Positions 1 to 7,246 of a DNA stretch of 64,000 nt are shown here, in pieces (position 1 is the stretch's first letter; every line of letters starts with the position of its first letter). The DNA comes from Azospirillum canadense (lineage in GTDB: Bacteria > Pseudomonadota > Alphaproteobacteria > Azospirillales > Azospirillaceae). The position numbers were made by a program, and so were the translations under genes. The stretch is taken from assembly GCF_025961225.1 (NCBI RefSeq), contig NZ_JAOQNG010000001.1, forward strand, positions 1,848,501-1,912,500, in the 5' to 3' direction. The notes under the pieces were generated by a model. It was not told the DNA's origin, did not search any database, and worked only from the letters and a program-made list of their open reading frames with translations.

Positions 1-151
1 TCCCGATATGGGGACTTTGCCGGCCACGACCAGCACCCCGATCGCCCGGAACGGCGCAGCCGATATACACCCCTCGGCCGCATTGGTCGGTCGCCCTGCG
101 GGTGACACAGTTCCTCCACAGCAAAAATCACCGGACAGGGGAGAAACGACC

Positions 152-946
152 ATGCCCGACCATCATCCAGGCCACTTCGACGTGGTGCGCCAGGGCCGCG
201 TTCTCGTGCTGACCATGAACGACCCGGCGACCCGCAACGCGCTGAGCAACGGCATGATGGCCCGCGGGCGGGAGGCGCTGGAGGAGGCCGCGCACGACGA
301 CGGCATCGGCGCCGTGGTGCTGACCGGCGCGGGGGGCGCCTTCAGCTCCGGCGGGCACCTGACGCGGCTGTACGACCACGCCGGCAAGTCGCGGTCGGAA
401 AACCGCGATTCCATCGAGCGTTTCCACGGCTGGGTCCGCATCATGCGCGAATGCCCCAAGCCCATCGTCGCCGCGGTGGAGGGCCCGGCGGCGGGCGCCG
501 GCTTCTCCCTGGCGCTGGCCTGCGACCTGATCGTCGCGGCGGAGGACGCGCGTTTCCTGACCGCCTACGTGAAGGTTGGCCTGAACGCCGACGGCGGCGC
601 GTCGGCCTCGCTCGCCCGCGCCCTGCCCCTGCAGCTCTGCGCAGAGTTGATGCTGGACGGCGGCCCGGTCGAGCCGGCGCGGCTGCACGCGCTCGGCGTC
701 GTCAACCGCCTCACCGCCCCCGGCCAGGCCCTGCCCGAGGCCCTGGCCTGGGCCGCCAAGCTCGCCGAGGGCCCCTCCGCCGCCATGGGCCGCGCCAAGC
801 GCCTGATGGAACTGGCCTACGGCAACTTCGCCACCCAGCTCGCCCGCGAAAGCGACCTGTTCGTCGAAGCCCTGCACCACCCGGAAGCCAAGGAAGGCAT
901 CACCGCCTTCTTCGAAAAACGCGCCCCGAAATTCCCCGGCCGCTGA
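152..946 (+). CDS. Enoyl-CoA hydratase/isomerase family protein (PaaG-like)
   Basis: A 264-residue crotonase-fold enzyme that should act on a CoA thioester in the cytoplasm. Both oxyanion-hole segments are visible: GGAFSSGGHL at about residues 61-70, and EGPAAGAGFSLALACDL further on. Where hydratases carry catalytic Glu residues this protein reads VKVGLNADGG, with an Asp in the position used by PaaG-type isomerases. Double-bond or epoxide/oxepin isomerisation is therefore more likely than hydration (inference from the family). The open frame runs back to base 8, but the ATG at 152 is preferred because GGGGAGA ends seven bases before it and family-like sequence starts there. It lies tail to tail with the chemoreceptor gene. 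The substrate is unknown. Confidence 0.85.
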   Translation: MPDHHPGHFDVVRQGRVLVLTMNDPATRNALSNGMMARGREALEEAAHDDGIGAVVLTGAGGAFSSGGHLTRLYDHAGKSRSENRDSIERFHGWVRIMRECPKPIVAAVEGPAAGAGFSLALACDLIVAAEDARFLTAYVKVGLNADGGASASLARALPLQLCAELMLDGGPVEPARLHALGVVNRLTAPGQALPEALAWAAKLAEGPSAAMGRAKRLMELAYGNFATQLARESDLFVEALHHPEAKEGITAFFEKRAPKFPGR

Positions 947-960
947 ACAGCGGTACGGCC

Positions 961-3051
961 TCAGGCGGCACGGATGCCGGTCAGGAACCGTTCCACCTCC
1001 ACGCGCAGGGCGTCGGCCTGATGGCTCAGTTCGCCGGCGGCCGACAGCACCTGCGTCGCCGCACCGCCGGTTTCGCCGGCGGCCAGCGTGACCTTCTCGA
1101 TGGTGCTGGACACCTCCCGAGTGCCCAAGGCCGCGTCCTGAGCGTTCCGGCTGATCTCCGCGGTGGCGGCGTTCTGCTCCTCCACCGCCGCGGCGATGGT
1201 CGTGCAGATCTCGTTGATGGCGGTGATGGTGCCCGTGACGGAACGGGTGGCCGCGACGGCGTCCTCGGTGGCGCCCTGGATCGCTGCAACCTGGGCAGCG
1301 ATATCCTCCGTCGCCCGGGCGGTCTGGTTGGCGAGGCTTTTCACCTCCGAGGCGACGACGGCGAAGCCTTTGCCGGCCTCGCCCGCCCGCGCCGCCTCGA
1401 TGGTGGCGTTGAGCGCCAGAAGGTTGGTCTGGCTGGCGATATCCTGGATCAGTTGGACCACCGTGCCGATGCGGTCGGCCGTATCGGCCAGCGCCGCCAC
1501 GGTTCGTGCGGTGCGTTCCACGTCGTCGACGGCACCGGTGGCGATCCGGGTGGAGGCGGCGACCTGCCGCGCGATTTCCGAGGTGGTGCTGTTCATCTGC
1601 TCCGTCGCCGCGGCGACCGCCTGAACGTTGGCTGCGGTCTGCCCCGCCGCCGCGGCGGAGCCGCTGGCCCGCGCCTGGGTGGCTTCAGCGGTGAGCGTCA
1701 TGCCCTGGGCGGTGGCGTCCAACTGCTTGGCGGCGCTGCCGACGGAATGAAGGATGCCCGCCACCGCCTGATCGAAGCGGCCGATCAGCCGCTCCACTCC
1801 GGCGGCCCGACGCTCCTTGGCGTCCTGTTCCGCGGCCTGAAGGGCGGCCATCCGGTCGGCCTCGATGGCGTTGCGCTTGAACACCTCGACCGCCTGCGCC
1901 ATGGCGCCGATCTCGTCGCCGCGGCCGGCACCTTCCACGATCACCGCGTGGTCGCCGCGTGCCAAGCGCAGCATCAGGCCGGTCATGCGGGCCATCGGCC
2001 CGACGAAGCGCCGCCGCACCAGCAACACGGCCCCCGCCGTGGCCGCCATGGTCACGCCGAGTACGCCGAGCGCCATCAGCAGTGTCCAGCCCGAATGGCC
2101 GGCGATGGTGTCGAGCGTCCGGTCGAGTTCGCCATTGGCGGCGCGCTGGAAATCCAGGATGGAGTCGATGCCCTTGGTCGACGCCGCGATCCACCCGTCC
2201 GCGGAGACCGGATAGGCACGCCGCTGGAGGGATGCCGCCAGCACCTGGGTCCGTACGTCCTGGAACTCGCCCAGAAAGCGAGCGTGGACGGAGGCCAGCG
2301 CGGGACGCAGCCCCTCGCTCCGCGCGGCCAGGGTGGACAGGCTTTCCCAAGCGAATTCGACGCGCCCGCGGTTCGTCGCCAGAAGGGCGATTTGCTCCGG
2401 AGTCAGCGGCTCGCCCGCCGCGATGGCCGCACCGACCATGGCGCGCTCCCGCCCGGCATACTCGCTCATCACCCAGGCAAAGTGCCGAATCTCGTCGAGT
2501 TCCGCAGCCGAGACGTCTGTCTTCTGACTGGACAATGAAATGGCAAGGCGCAGGCGTTGCGACGTCTCAATCAGCGCGGTGATAGTCGGCACCCAGCTCT
2601 TCACCAGCGCCGGATCGCGTTTCGCCTGCGGCAGGGCCAAAGCGGTGTCGACCGCGGCGCGAACGCGGTTCAACGCCGTGCGCGTCTCCTGCACGGCGGC
2701 CAACTCCGCATCATGCCCCCACAGCCCCGCCACCGAGCCGATACCCCGCAGCGCGCCGTCCAGTGCGGCGTCGGCCGCCCGCCGCCGTTCGGCGATTGCA
2801 CGCAGCGCCTCGGCCCCCGCCGGATCGGCCGCGGCAAGCGCCGTGTTGGTGCGGCCTCGCTCGACCGCGAAATGCCCGGCGGCGTCAAGCAGCGCCGACA
2901 CAACGGGGTTCGCCGAGCGCTCCGCCTCCGTCGCCTGCCGCATTGTCCAGGCTTCGACCGCATCACGCCCGGTGGACTGGAGCGAGAGCACCGACAGAAC
3001 CACCACGACGGAATAGACCAGAACTTTGATGGAAACGAAGTTACGGACCAT
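961..3051 (-). CDS. Methyl-accepting chemotaxis protein
   Basis: A 696-residue inner-membrane chemoreceptor. A first membrane helix lies at about residues 7-25 and a second ([19 protein letters not shown]) near residue 325. They bracket a mostly helical periplasmic domain of about 300 residues. Its start ([11 protein letters not shown]) faintly recalls nitrate/nitrite-sensing NIT domains, but this is weak. A HAMP segment follows with the [16 protein letters not shown] signature, then the cytoplasmic signalling rod. The highly conserved hairpin tip is present ([20 protein letters not shown]), so it can couple to CheA/CheW. An FNR-type palindrome at 3132-3145 sits where a class II activator should bind for this gene, suggesting oxygen- or nitric-oxide-dependent expression. 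The ligand is unknown. Confidence 0.93.
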   Translation of the reverse strand: MVRNFVSIKVLVYSVVVVLSVLSLQSTGRDAVEAWTMRQATEAERSANPVVSALLDAAGHFAVERGRTNTALAAADPAGAEALRAIAERRRAADAALDGALRGIGSVAGLWGHDAELAAVQETRTALNRVRAAVDTALALPQAKRDPALVKSWVPTITALIETSQRLRLAISLSSQKTDVSAAELDEIRHFAWVMSEYAGRERAMVGAAIAAGEPLTPEQIALLATNRGRVEFAWESLSTLAARSEGLRPALASVHARFLGEFQDVRTQVLAASLQRRAYPVSADGWIAASTKGIDSILDFQRAANGELDRTLDTIAGHSGWTLLMALGVLGVTMAATAGAVLLVRRRFVGPMARMTGLMLRLARGDHAVIVEGAGRGDEIGAMAQAVEVFKRNAIEADRMAALQAAEQDAKERRAAGVERLIGRFDQAVAGILHSVGSAAKQLDATAQGMTLTAEATQARASGSAAAAGQTAANVQAVAAATEQMNSTTSEIARQVAASTRIATGAVDDVERTARTVAALADTADRIGTVVQLIQDIASQTNLLALNATIEAARAGEAGKGFAVVASEVKSLANQTARATEDIAAQVAAIQGATEDAVAATRSVTGTITAINEICTTIAAAVEEQNAATAEISRNAQDAALGTREVSSTIEKVTLAAGETGGAATQVLSAAGELSHQADALRVEVERFLTGIRAA

Positions 3052-3060
3052 CGCCTCGAT

Positions 3061-3116
3061 CCTTGCCCACTATGGTTCGCACGGAAATGCGCGTTTATAG
3101 ACGAACCATAGCAAGG
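3061..3116. repeat. Inverted repeat in the chemoreceptor promoter region
   Basis: CTATGGTTCG at 3070-3079 is perfectly mirrored by CGAACCATAG at 3102-3111. CCTTGC at 3061-3066 pairs with GCAAGG at 3111-3116 just outside. On the minus strand the right arm contains TGCTATGGT, a plausible extended -10 for the chemoreceptor, so the palindrome may be an operator as well as a possible RNA hairpin. The two half-sites are 32 bases apart, about three helical turns. Confidence 0.5.
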
Positions 3117-3131
3117 ACATCGCTGCATCTC

Positions 3132-3145
3132 TTGATCATAGTCAA
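3132..3145 (-). promoter_or_regulatory. FNR/FixK/NnrR-type box upstream of the chemoreceptor
   Basis: TTGATCATAGTCAA matches the Crp-Fnr palindrome TTGAY-N4-RTCAA. Its centre (about 3138.5) lies about 41 bases upstream of the start point predicted from the minus-strand -10 TATGGT (3110 to 3105). This is class II activator geometry for the chemoreceptor gene. A plus-strand target looks less likely because no decent -10 is found at the matching distance. Confidence 0.6.
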
Positions 3146-3382
3146 TGTCCGGACCGGATTGGGGATTTGTCACGGCTTGGCAAAGATTTCAAGACCACGA
3201 AACTGTTATGGTTATGTATTCGTTGATCTACGAGAACAGTCCAAGCAGCCGCACAATCATGGGGGCCAAGGAATCATCCAAACGCGCCAGAGCCAGGGCG
3301 TACGAGCCCTGCGGCGGATTGCCGCCAAGGCGGAGCGGCACCCTCGCCATGCGACTTTCGCGTTGACCCGCACAATGCATGC
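3146..3382. other. Gap with no recognisable gene
   Basis: This stretch precedes the structured region around the 29-residue ORF. Short open frames exist here, but none has a ribosome binding site or family-like composition. A TTGACC at 3363-3368 could be a weak -35 for the small ORF downstream, but the -10 is poor. I see nothing else. Confidence 0.4.
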
Positions 3383-3426
3383 GTTTGGATGCTGGCGTCG
3401 GCTGGGGCTTCTCCCGACCGACAAAC
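3383..3426 (+). promoter_or_regulatory. Stem-loop just upstream of the small ORF
   Basis: GTTTG (3383-3387) can pair with CAAAC (3422-3426), and GTCGG (3397-3401) with CCGAC (3414-3418), leaving a 12-base apical loop. The stem ends just before the Shine-Dalgarno sequence GGGAGGTGA. It may be part of a structured leader controlling the small ORF. This is seen by eye only; no folding energy was computed. Confidence 0.35.
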
Positions 3427-3431
3427 CGAAG

Positions 3432-3598
3432 GGAGGTGACGCGCTTGAAAAGGTTCCTGAAGTGGGTTCGCCGCTTCTGGTTCCGGGTGGAGTTGGAATT
3501 CGAGGCCGGCTTCAACACGGACCACGATCGGTAAGACCCAAAAGGCGGGGCTGGGAAACCGGCCTCGCCACCAGGGAACGAAAAGGCGCGTCACCTCC
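3432..3598 (+). promoter_or_regulatory. Long-range inverted repeat able to mask a Shine-Dalgarno
   Basis: GGAGGTGACGCGC at 3432-3444 includes the ribosome binding site of the small ORF and runs up to its start codon. It is perfectly complementary to GCGCGTCACCTCC at 3586-3598, 51 bases after the stop codon. Pairing of the 13 bases would enclose the whole reading frame in the loop and hide the ribosome binding site. Between them, GGCGGGGC (from 3544) and GCCTCGCC (up to 3569) can form a second local hairpin. The arrangement suggests translational control or a stable small RNA. Confidence 0.5.
3445..3534 (+). CDS. Candidate 29-residue small protein, function unknown
   Basis: A TTG-initiated frame preceded at ideal spacing by an almost perfect Shine-Dalgarno (GGGAGGTGA). 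The predicted product starts MKRFLKWVRRFWFRV and ends with an acidic, polar tail. The basic and aromatic first half looks like an amphipathic, membrane-associating helix. I do not recognise the family. The strong ribosome binding site and the flanking inverted repeat, which can hide it, are the reasons to believe it is real. It lies alone between the chemoreceptor and the helicase. Conservation in relatives is not known to me. Confidence 0.45.
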   Translation: MKRFLKWVRRFWFRVELEFEAGFNTDHDR

Positions 3599-3722
3599 TT
3601 ATCCTCAGATTACCATGGCACGCGTGGACTTCAAGCATCCCGACCGGCACGCGCGTTCTTGAAGTGTTCCAAGCGCTCCGCTATTCTTTCGACGCATGAA
3701 ACGGCAGCAAGGCCCCGGCCCA

Positions 3723-3773
3723 AGCGGAATGAAACACCACAGCAAAAAACGTCTCACAGCGTTTCATTCCGCT
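3723..3773. repeat. 13-bp perfect inverted repeat upstream of the Lhr-like helicase
   Basis: AGCGGAATGAAAC (3723-3735) and GTTTCATTCCGCT (3761-3773) are perfect inverted copies separated by 25 bases, ending 46 bases before the helicase start. It could be an operator with half-site GGAATGAAAC, or a hairpin in the leader. No U-tract follows, so it is not an obvious terminator. Confidence 0.5.
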
Positions 3774-3819
3774 CCATACGGCTCCGGGCAACCGCCTCAC
3801 CCCACCCGCGCGCCCGCCC

Positions 3820-6315
3820 ATGCCTGACCTCCCCTCCCCCCTCATCCCGGCCCCCCTCATCCCGGCAAACGTCGCGGGGTGGTTCCGGTCGCGTGGGTGG
3901 GCGCCGCACCCGCACCAGATCGCCATGGTGGAGGCGGCGGAGGCTGGGGACAGCGCTCTGCTGATCGCGCCGACCGGCGGTGGCAAGACGCTCGCCGGGT
4001 TCCTGCCCTCGCTGATCGAGTTGGCGGAACGGCCGCGGGAGGGGCTGCACACGCTCTACATCTCGCCGCTGAAGGCGCTCGCGGTGGACATCCAGCGCAA
4101 CCTGGAGGAGCCCATCGCGGAGATGCGGCTGCCCATCCGCACGGAGACCCGCACCGGCGACACGCCGGAGGCCAAGCGGCGGCGGCAGCGGGCGCACCCG
4201 CCGCAGATCCTGATGACCACGCCGGAAAGCCTCGCGCTGCTGCTGTCCTACGCCGACTCCGCTGCTATCTTCCGGCATCTGCGCTGCGTCATCGTGGACG
4301 AGCTGCACGCGCTGGCCGGGACCAAGCGCGGCGACCTGCTGGCGCTGGGGCTGGCGCGGCTGGCGCGGCTCGCCCCCGCGGCGCGGCGGGTCGGGCTGTC
4401 GGCCACGGTGGCGGAGCCGGACCAGCTGCTCGCCTGGCTGTCCAGGACCGGCCGCGCCGAAAACGGTCCCAATGGATGTGGCGTCCGTCTGGTCACCGGG
4501 CGCGCCGGGGCCTCGGCGGAGGTGGAGATCCTGACGACGCGGGAACGGCTGCCCTGGGCCGGCCACATGGCGACGCACGCTCTAGGGGAGGTCTACCAGC
4601 GCATCCGCGCCCACCGCACCACGCTGGTCTTCGTCAACACCCGCGCCCAGGCGGAGATCGTCTTCCAGGAACTCTGGCGCATCAACGACGACAACCTGCC
4701 CATCGCGCTCCACCACGGCTCGCTGGCGGCGGAGCAGCGCCGCAAGGTGGAGGCCGCCATGGCGGCGGGGAAGCTGCGGGCGGTGGTGGCGACCTCCTCG
4801 CTCGACCTCGGCATCGACTGGGCGGCGGTGGACCTCGTGGTGCAGATCGGCGCGCCGAAGGGGGCGAGCCGGCTGGTGCAGCGCATCGGCCGCGCCAACC
4901 ACCGGCTGGACGAGCCCAGCCGCGCCCTGCTCGTCCCCGCCAACCGATTCGAGGTGCTGGAATGCCGCGCCGCCGTGGACGCCGTTGCCTCCATGAGCCT
5001 GGACGGCGAGCGGCCCCGCCCCGGCGGGCTGGACGTGCTGGCCCAGCACATGCTGGGCATGGCCTGCGCCGACCCATTCCGGCCCGACGACCTCTACGAC
5101 GAGGTCGTTTGCGCCGCCCCCTACGCCGGGCTGGCGCGCGACGAGTTCGACGACGTGCTGGACTTCGTGGCGACCGGCGGCTACGCGCTCGGCAACTACG
5201 AACGCTTCCACCGGCTGGTGATGCGGGAAGATGAGCGCATGGCCGTGGCCGCCCCCGCCGTGGCGCGGCAGTACCGCATGAATGTCGGGACCATCACGCA
5301 GGAGGCCATGCTGCGCGTGCGCCTGAACCGCGGCCCGGTGCTGGGCGAGGTGGAGGAGTATTTCATCCAGGGCCTCACCCCCGGCGACACCTTCCTGTTC
5401 GCCGGCCAGCTGCTGAAATTCCTCGGCGTGCGGGAGATGGAGGCGCAGGTCGCCAAGGGGGGCACGGGCGATCCGAAGGTGCCGGCCTACGCCGGCGGAC
5501 GGTTGCCGCTGACCTCCGCGCTGGCCGACCGCGTGCGCGCCATGCTGGCCGACCCGGCGCAGTGGCCAAACCTGCCCGACGACGTGCAGGAATGGCTGCG
5601 GCTCCAGCGCTGGCGTTCCGTCCTGCCGGCGCGCGACGGGCTGCTGGTGGAAAGCTTTCCGAAGGCCGGCAAGCGCTTCCTCGTGGTGTATGCGTTCGAG
5701 GGGCGAAACGCGCACCAGACGCTGGGCATGCTGCTGACCCGCCGCATGGAGCGGATGGGCTGCGGCCCGCTGGGCTTCGTCGCCACCGACTATGTGCTGG
5801 CGGTGTGGTCGCTGCGCACACCCAAGAACATGGACGTCCTGTTCGACCAGGACATGCTGGGCGACGACCTGGAGGCGTGGATGGACGAGTCCTCCATGCT
5901 GCGGCGGACCTTCCGCAACGTGGCGCTGATCACCGGCGTCATCGACCGCCGCCATCCCGGCCAGGAGAAGTCCGGTCGGCAGGTGACCTTCAGCTCCGAC
6001 CTCATTTACGACGTGCTGAGGAAGCATGACCCCGGCCATGTGCTGCTGCGCGCGACGCGGGCCGACGCCGCCGGGGGCTTGACCGACATCCGGCGCCTGT
6101 CGGACTTCCTGACACGGGTGAAGGGCCGCATCACCCACAAGGACCTGGACCGCATCTCCCCGCTGGCTGTGCCGGTGATCCTGGAGATCGGGCGGGAGCG
6201 GGTCGACGGCTCCGCCACCGACGAACTGCTGGAGCAGGCTGCCTCCGACCTGGTCGCCGAGGCGATGCCGGAGTTGGGCTCCGAGGGCAATGATCAGGGC
6301 CGGCTGGCGTTGTGA
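3820..6315 (+). CDS. Ligase-associated DEXH-box helicase (Lhr-like)
   Basis: An 831-residue superfamily 2 helicase of the kind annotated as ligase-associated DNA damage response helicase. Motif I is APTGGGKT at residues 50-57, motif II is DELH at 160-163, motif III is SAT at 194-196, and motif VI is QRIGRANHR at 354-362. A long C-terminal Lhr-specific region follows. ATP-driven 3' to 5' unwinding is expected from relatives. It overlaps the pdeM start, so the two are translated together. In many genomes these two are joined by an ATP-dependent DNA ligase and an exonuclease, and neither is found nearby here. The ATG at 3820 lacks a clear ribosome binding site, but the helicase similarity begins within about 20 residues. 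Confidence 0.92.
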   Translation: MPDLPSPLIPAPLIPANVAGWFRSRGWAPHPHQIAMVEAAEAGDSALLIAPTGGGKTLAGFLPSLIELAERPREGLHTLYISPLKALAVDIQRNLEEPIAEMRLPIRTETRTGDTPEAKRRRQRAHPPQILMTTPESLALLLSYADSAAIFRHLRCVIVDELHALAGTKRGDLLALGLARLARLAPAARRVGLSATVAEPDQLLAWLSRTGRAENGPNGCGVRLVTGRAGASAEVEILTTRERLPWAGHMATHALGEVYQRIRAHRTTLVFVNTRAQAEIVFQELWRINDDNLPIALHHGSLAAEQRRKVEAAMAAGKLRAVVATSSLDLGIDWAAVDLVVQIGAPKGASRLVQRIGRANHRLDEPSRALLVPANRFEVLECRAAVDAVASMSLDGERPRPGGLDVLAQHMLGMACADPFRPDDLYDEVVCAAPYAGLARDEFDDVLDFVATGGYALGNYERFHRLVMREDERMAVAAPAVARQYRMNVGTITQEAMLRVRLNRGPVLGEVEEYFIQGLTPGDTFLFAGQLLKFLGVREMEAQVAKGGTGDPKVPAYAGGRLPLTSALADRVRAMLADPAQWPNLPDDVQEWLRLQRWRSVLPARDGLLVESFPKAGKRFLVVYAFEGRNAHQTLGMLLTRRMERMGCGPLGFVATDYVLAVWSLRTPKNMDVLFDQDMLGDDLEAWMDESSMLRRTFRNVALITGVIDRRHPGQEKSGRQVTFSSDLIYDVLRKHDPGHVLLRATRADAAGGLTDIRRLSDFLTRVKGRITHKDLDRISPLAVPVILEIGRERVDGSATDELLEQAASDLVAEAMPELGSEGNDQGRLAL

Positions 6316-7019
6316 TGGTCATGGACACGACCATAGCCCTGAAAGGGGCCGCCCTCGCCCCCGACCCCTCCGGCGCGCTGGTCTGGCCGGCGGAGCGGAC
6401 GCTCGTCGTCGCCGACCTGCATTTGGAGAAAGGCTCCGCCTTCGCGGCGCGCGGGCGGATGCTGCCGCCCTACGACACGCGGGCGACTCTGGACCGGCTG
6501 GCCGGGCTGGTCGAGCGGCTGGCGCCGGCGCGCGTGGTCTGCCTGGGCGACAGCTTCCACGACCGCCGCGCCGCCTCCCGCATGGACGCCGCCGATGTGG
6601 AGCGGCTGCAGGCCCTGACGCTGCGGGCGGAGGACTGGGTGTGGGTCACCGGCAACCACGACCCGGAGCCGCCGGAGGGCTTCGGCGGGCGCATCGTCGA
6701 TGAACTGGCGCTCGGCCCCCTGACCTTCCGGCACGAGGCGGTACCGGGTGCCGTGGGGGAACTGTCCGGGCACCTGCACCCGGCCGCCGCCGTCCTGGTG
6801 CCGGGGCGGCGGGTGCGGGACCGCTGCTTCGCCTTCGACGGAGCGAAACTGATCCTGCCGGCCTTCGGCGCCTTCACCGGTGGGCTGAACGTGCTGGACC
6901 CGGCGATTTCCGGGTTGTTGGGGAGGCCGTTCGAGGTGCATCTGCTGGCCCGCGGCAAGGTCCACCGATTCCCCGCCGGCCGCCTGTCCCCTGATTCCGG
7001 ACCAAGCTACACCCGATGA
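6315..7019 (+). CDS. pdeM: Ligase-associated DNA damage response phosphoesterase PdeM
   Basis: A 234-residue calcineurin-like metallophosphoesterase. The metal ligands appear in order: D34-x-H36 in VADLHLEKG, then GDSFHD, TGNHDPE and SGHLHP near the C-terminus. This is the complete two-metal site. Members of this family sit beside Lhr-like helicases and are thought to act on nucleic acid ends. The ATG at 6315 shares one base with the helicase stop codon (TGATG), indicating translational coupling. A GTG at 6312 and an ATG at 6321 are alternatives. A strong hairpin follows the stop codon. Confidence 0.9.
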   Translation: MVMDTTIALKGAALAPDPSGALVWPAERTLVVADLHLEKGSAFAARGRMLPPYDTRATLDRLAGLVERLAPARVVCLGDSFHDRRAASRMDAADVERLQALTLRAEDWVWVTGNHDPEPPEGFGGRIVDELALGPLTFRHEAVPGAVGELSGHLHPAAAVLVPGRRVRDRCFAFDGAKLILPAFGAFTGGLNVLDPAISGLLGRPFEVHLLARGKVHRFPAGRLSPDSGPSYTR

Positions 7020-7026
7020 AAGAAAA

Positions 7027-7054
7027 CCCGGAGAGCCGAGCTTAGCTCTCCGGG
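7027..7054. terminator. Hairpin terminator after pdeM
   Basis: A perfect 10-base-pair stem CCCGGAGAGC/GCTCTCCGGG with an 8-base loop, starting seven bases after the pdeM stop codon. A T-rich run (TTTTCTTT) follows only in the minus direction. In the plus direction it would be a hairpin-only terminator or an mRNA 3' stabiliser. Confidence 0.6.
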
Positions 7055-7246
7055 CCAGGAGCCCTGCCGGATCGGCGGTGTGATCGGCAGGAGGGACCAA
7101 GCCACACCCCGCGCGGCCAACCAGCTTGGCCTCTCGCCGGGCGCGGCATGATGGGGGAATACGAGGGCAATCCCCCTCTGGATCTCCCGGATCCGCAGAT
7201 TTTTCCCGCCTTTCATCGCCACCGGAATCCGGTATCGTCCGGCCTC

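Noticed and set aside
451..2538. 695-codon open frame antisense to the chemoreceptor and the 5' isomerase
   Set aside because: Composition is Arg/Gly/Pro-rich as in reverse frames of GC-rich genes, and the opposite strand encodes clear protein families.
3063..3662. 199-codon plus-strand frame through the gap upstream of the helicase
   Set aside because: No ribosome binding site and no protein-like pattern; the short TTG-started ORF in another frame has much better signals.
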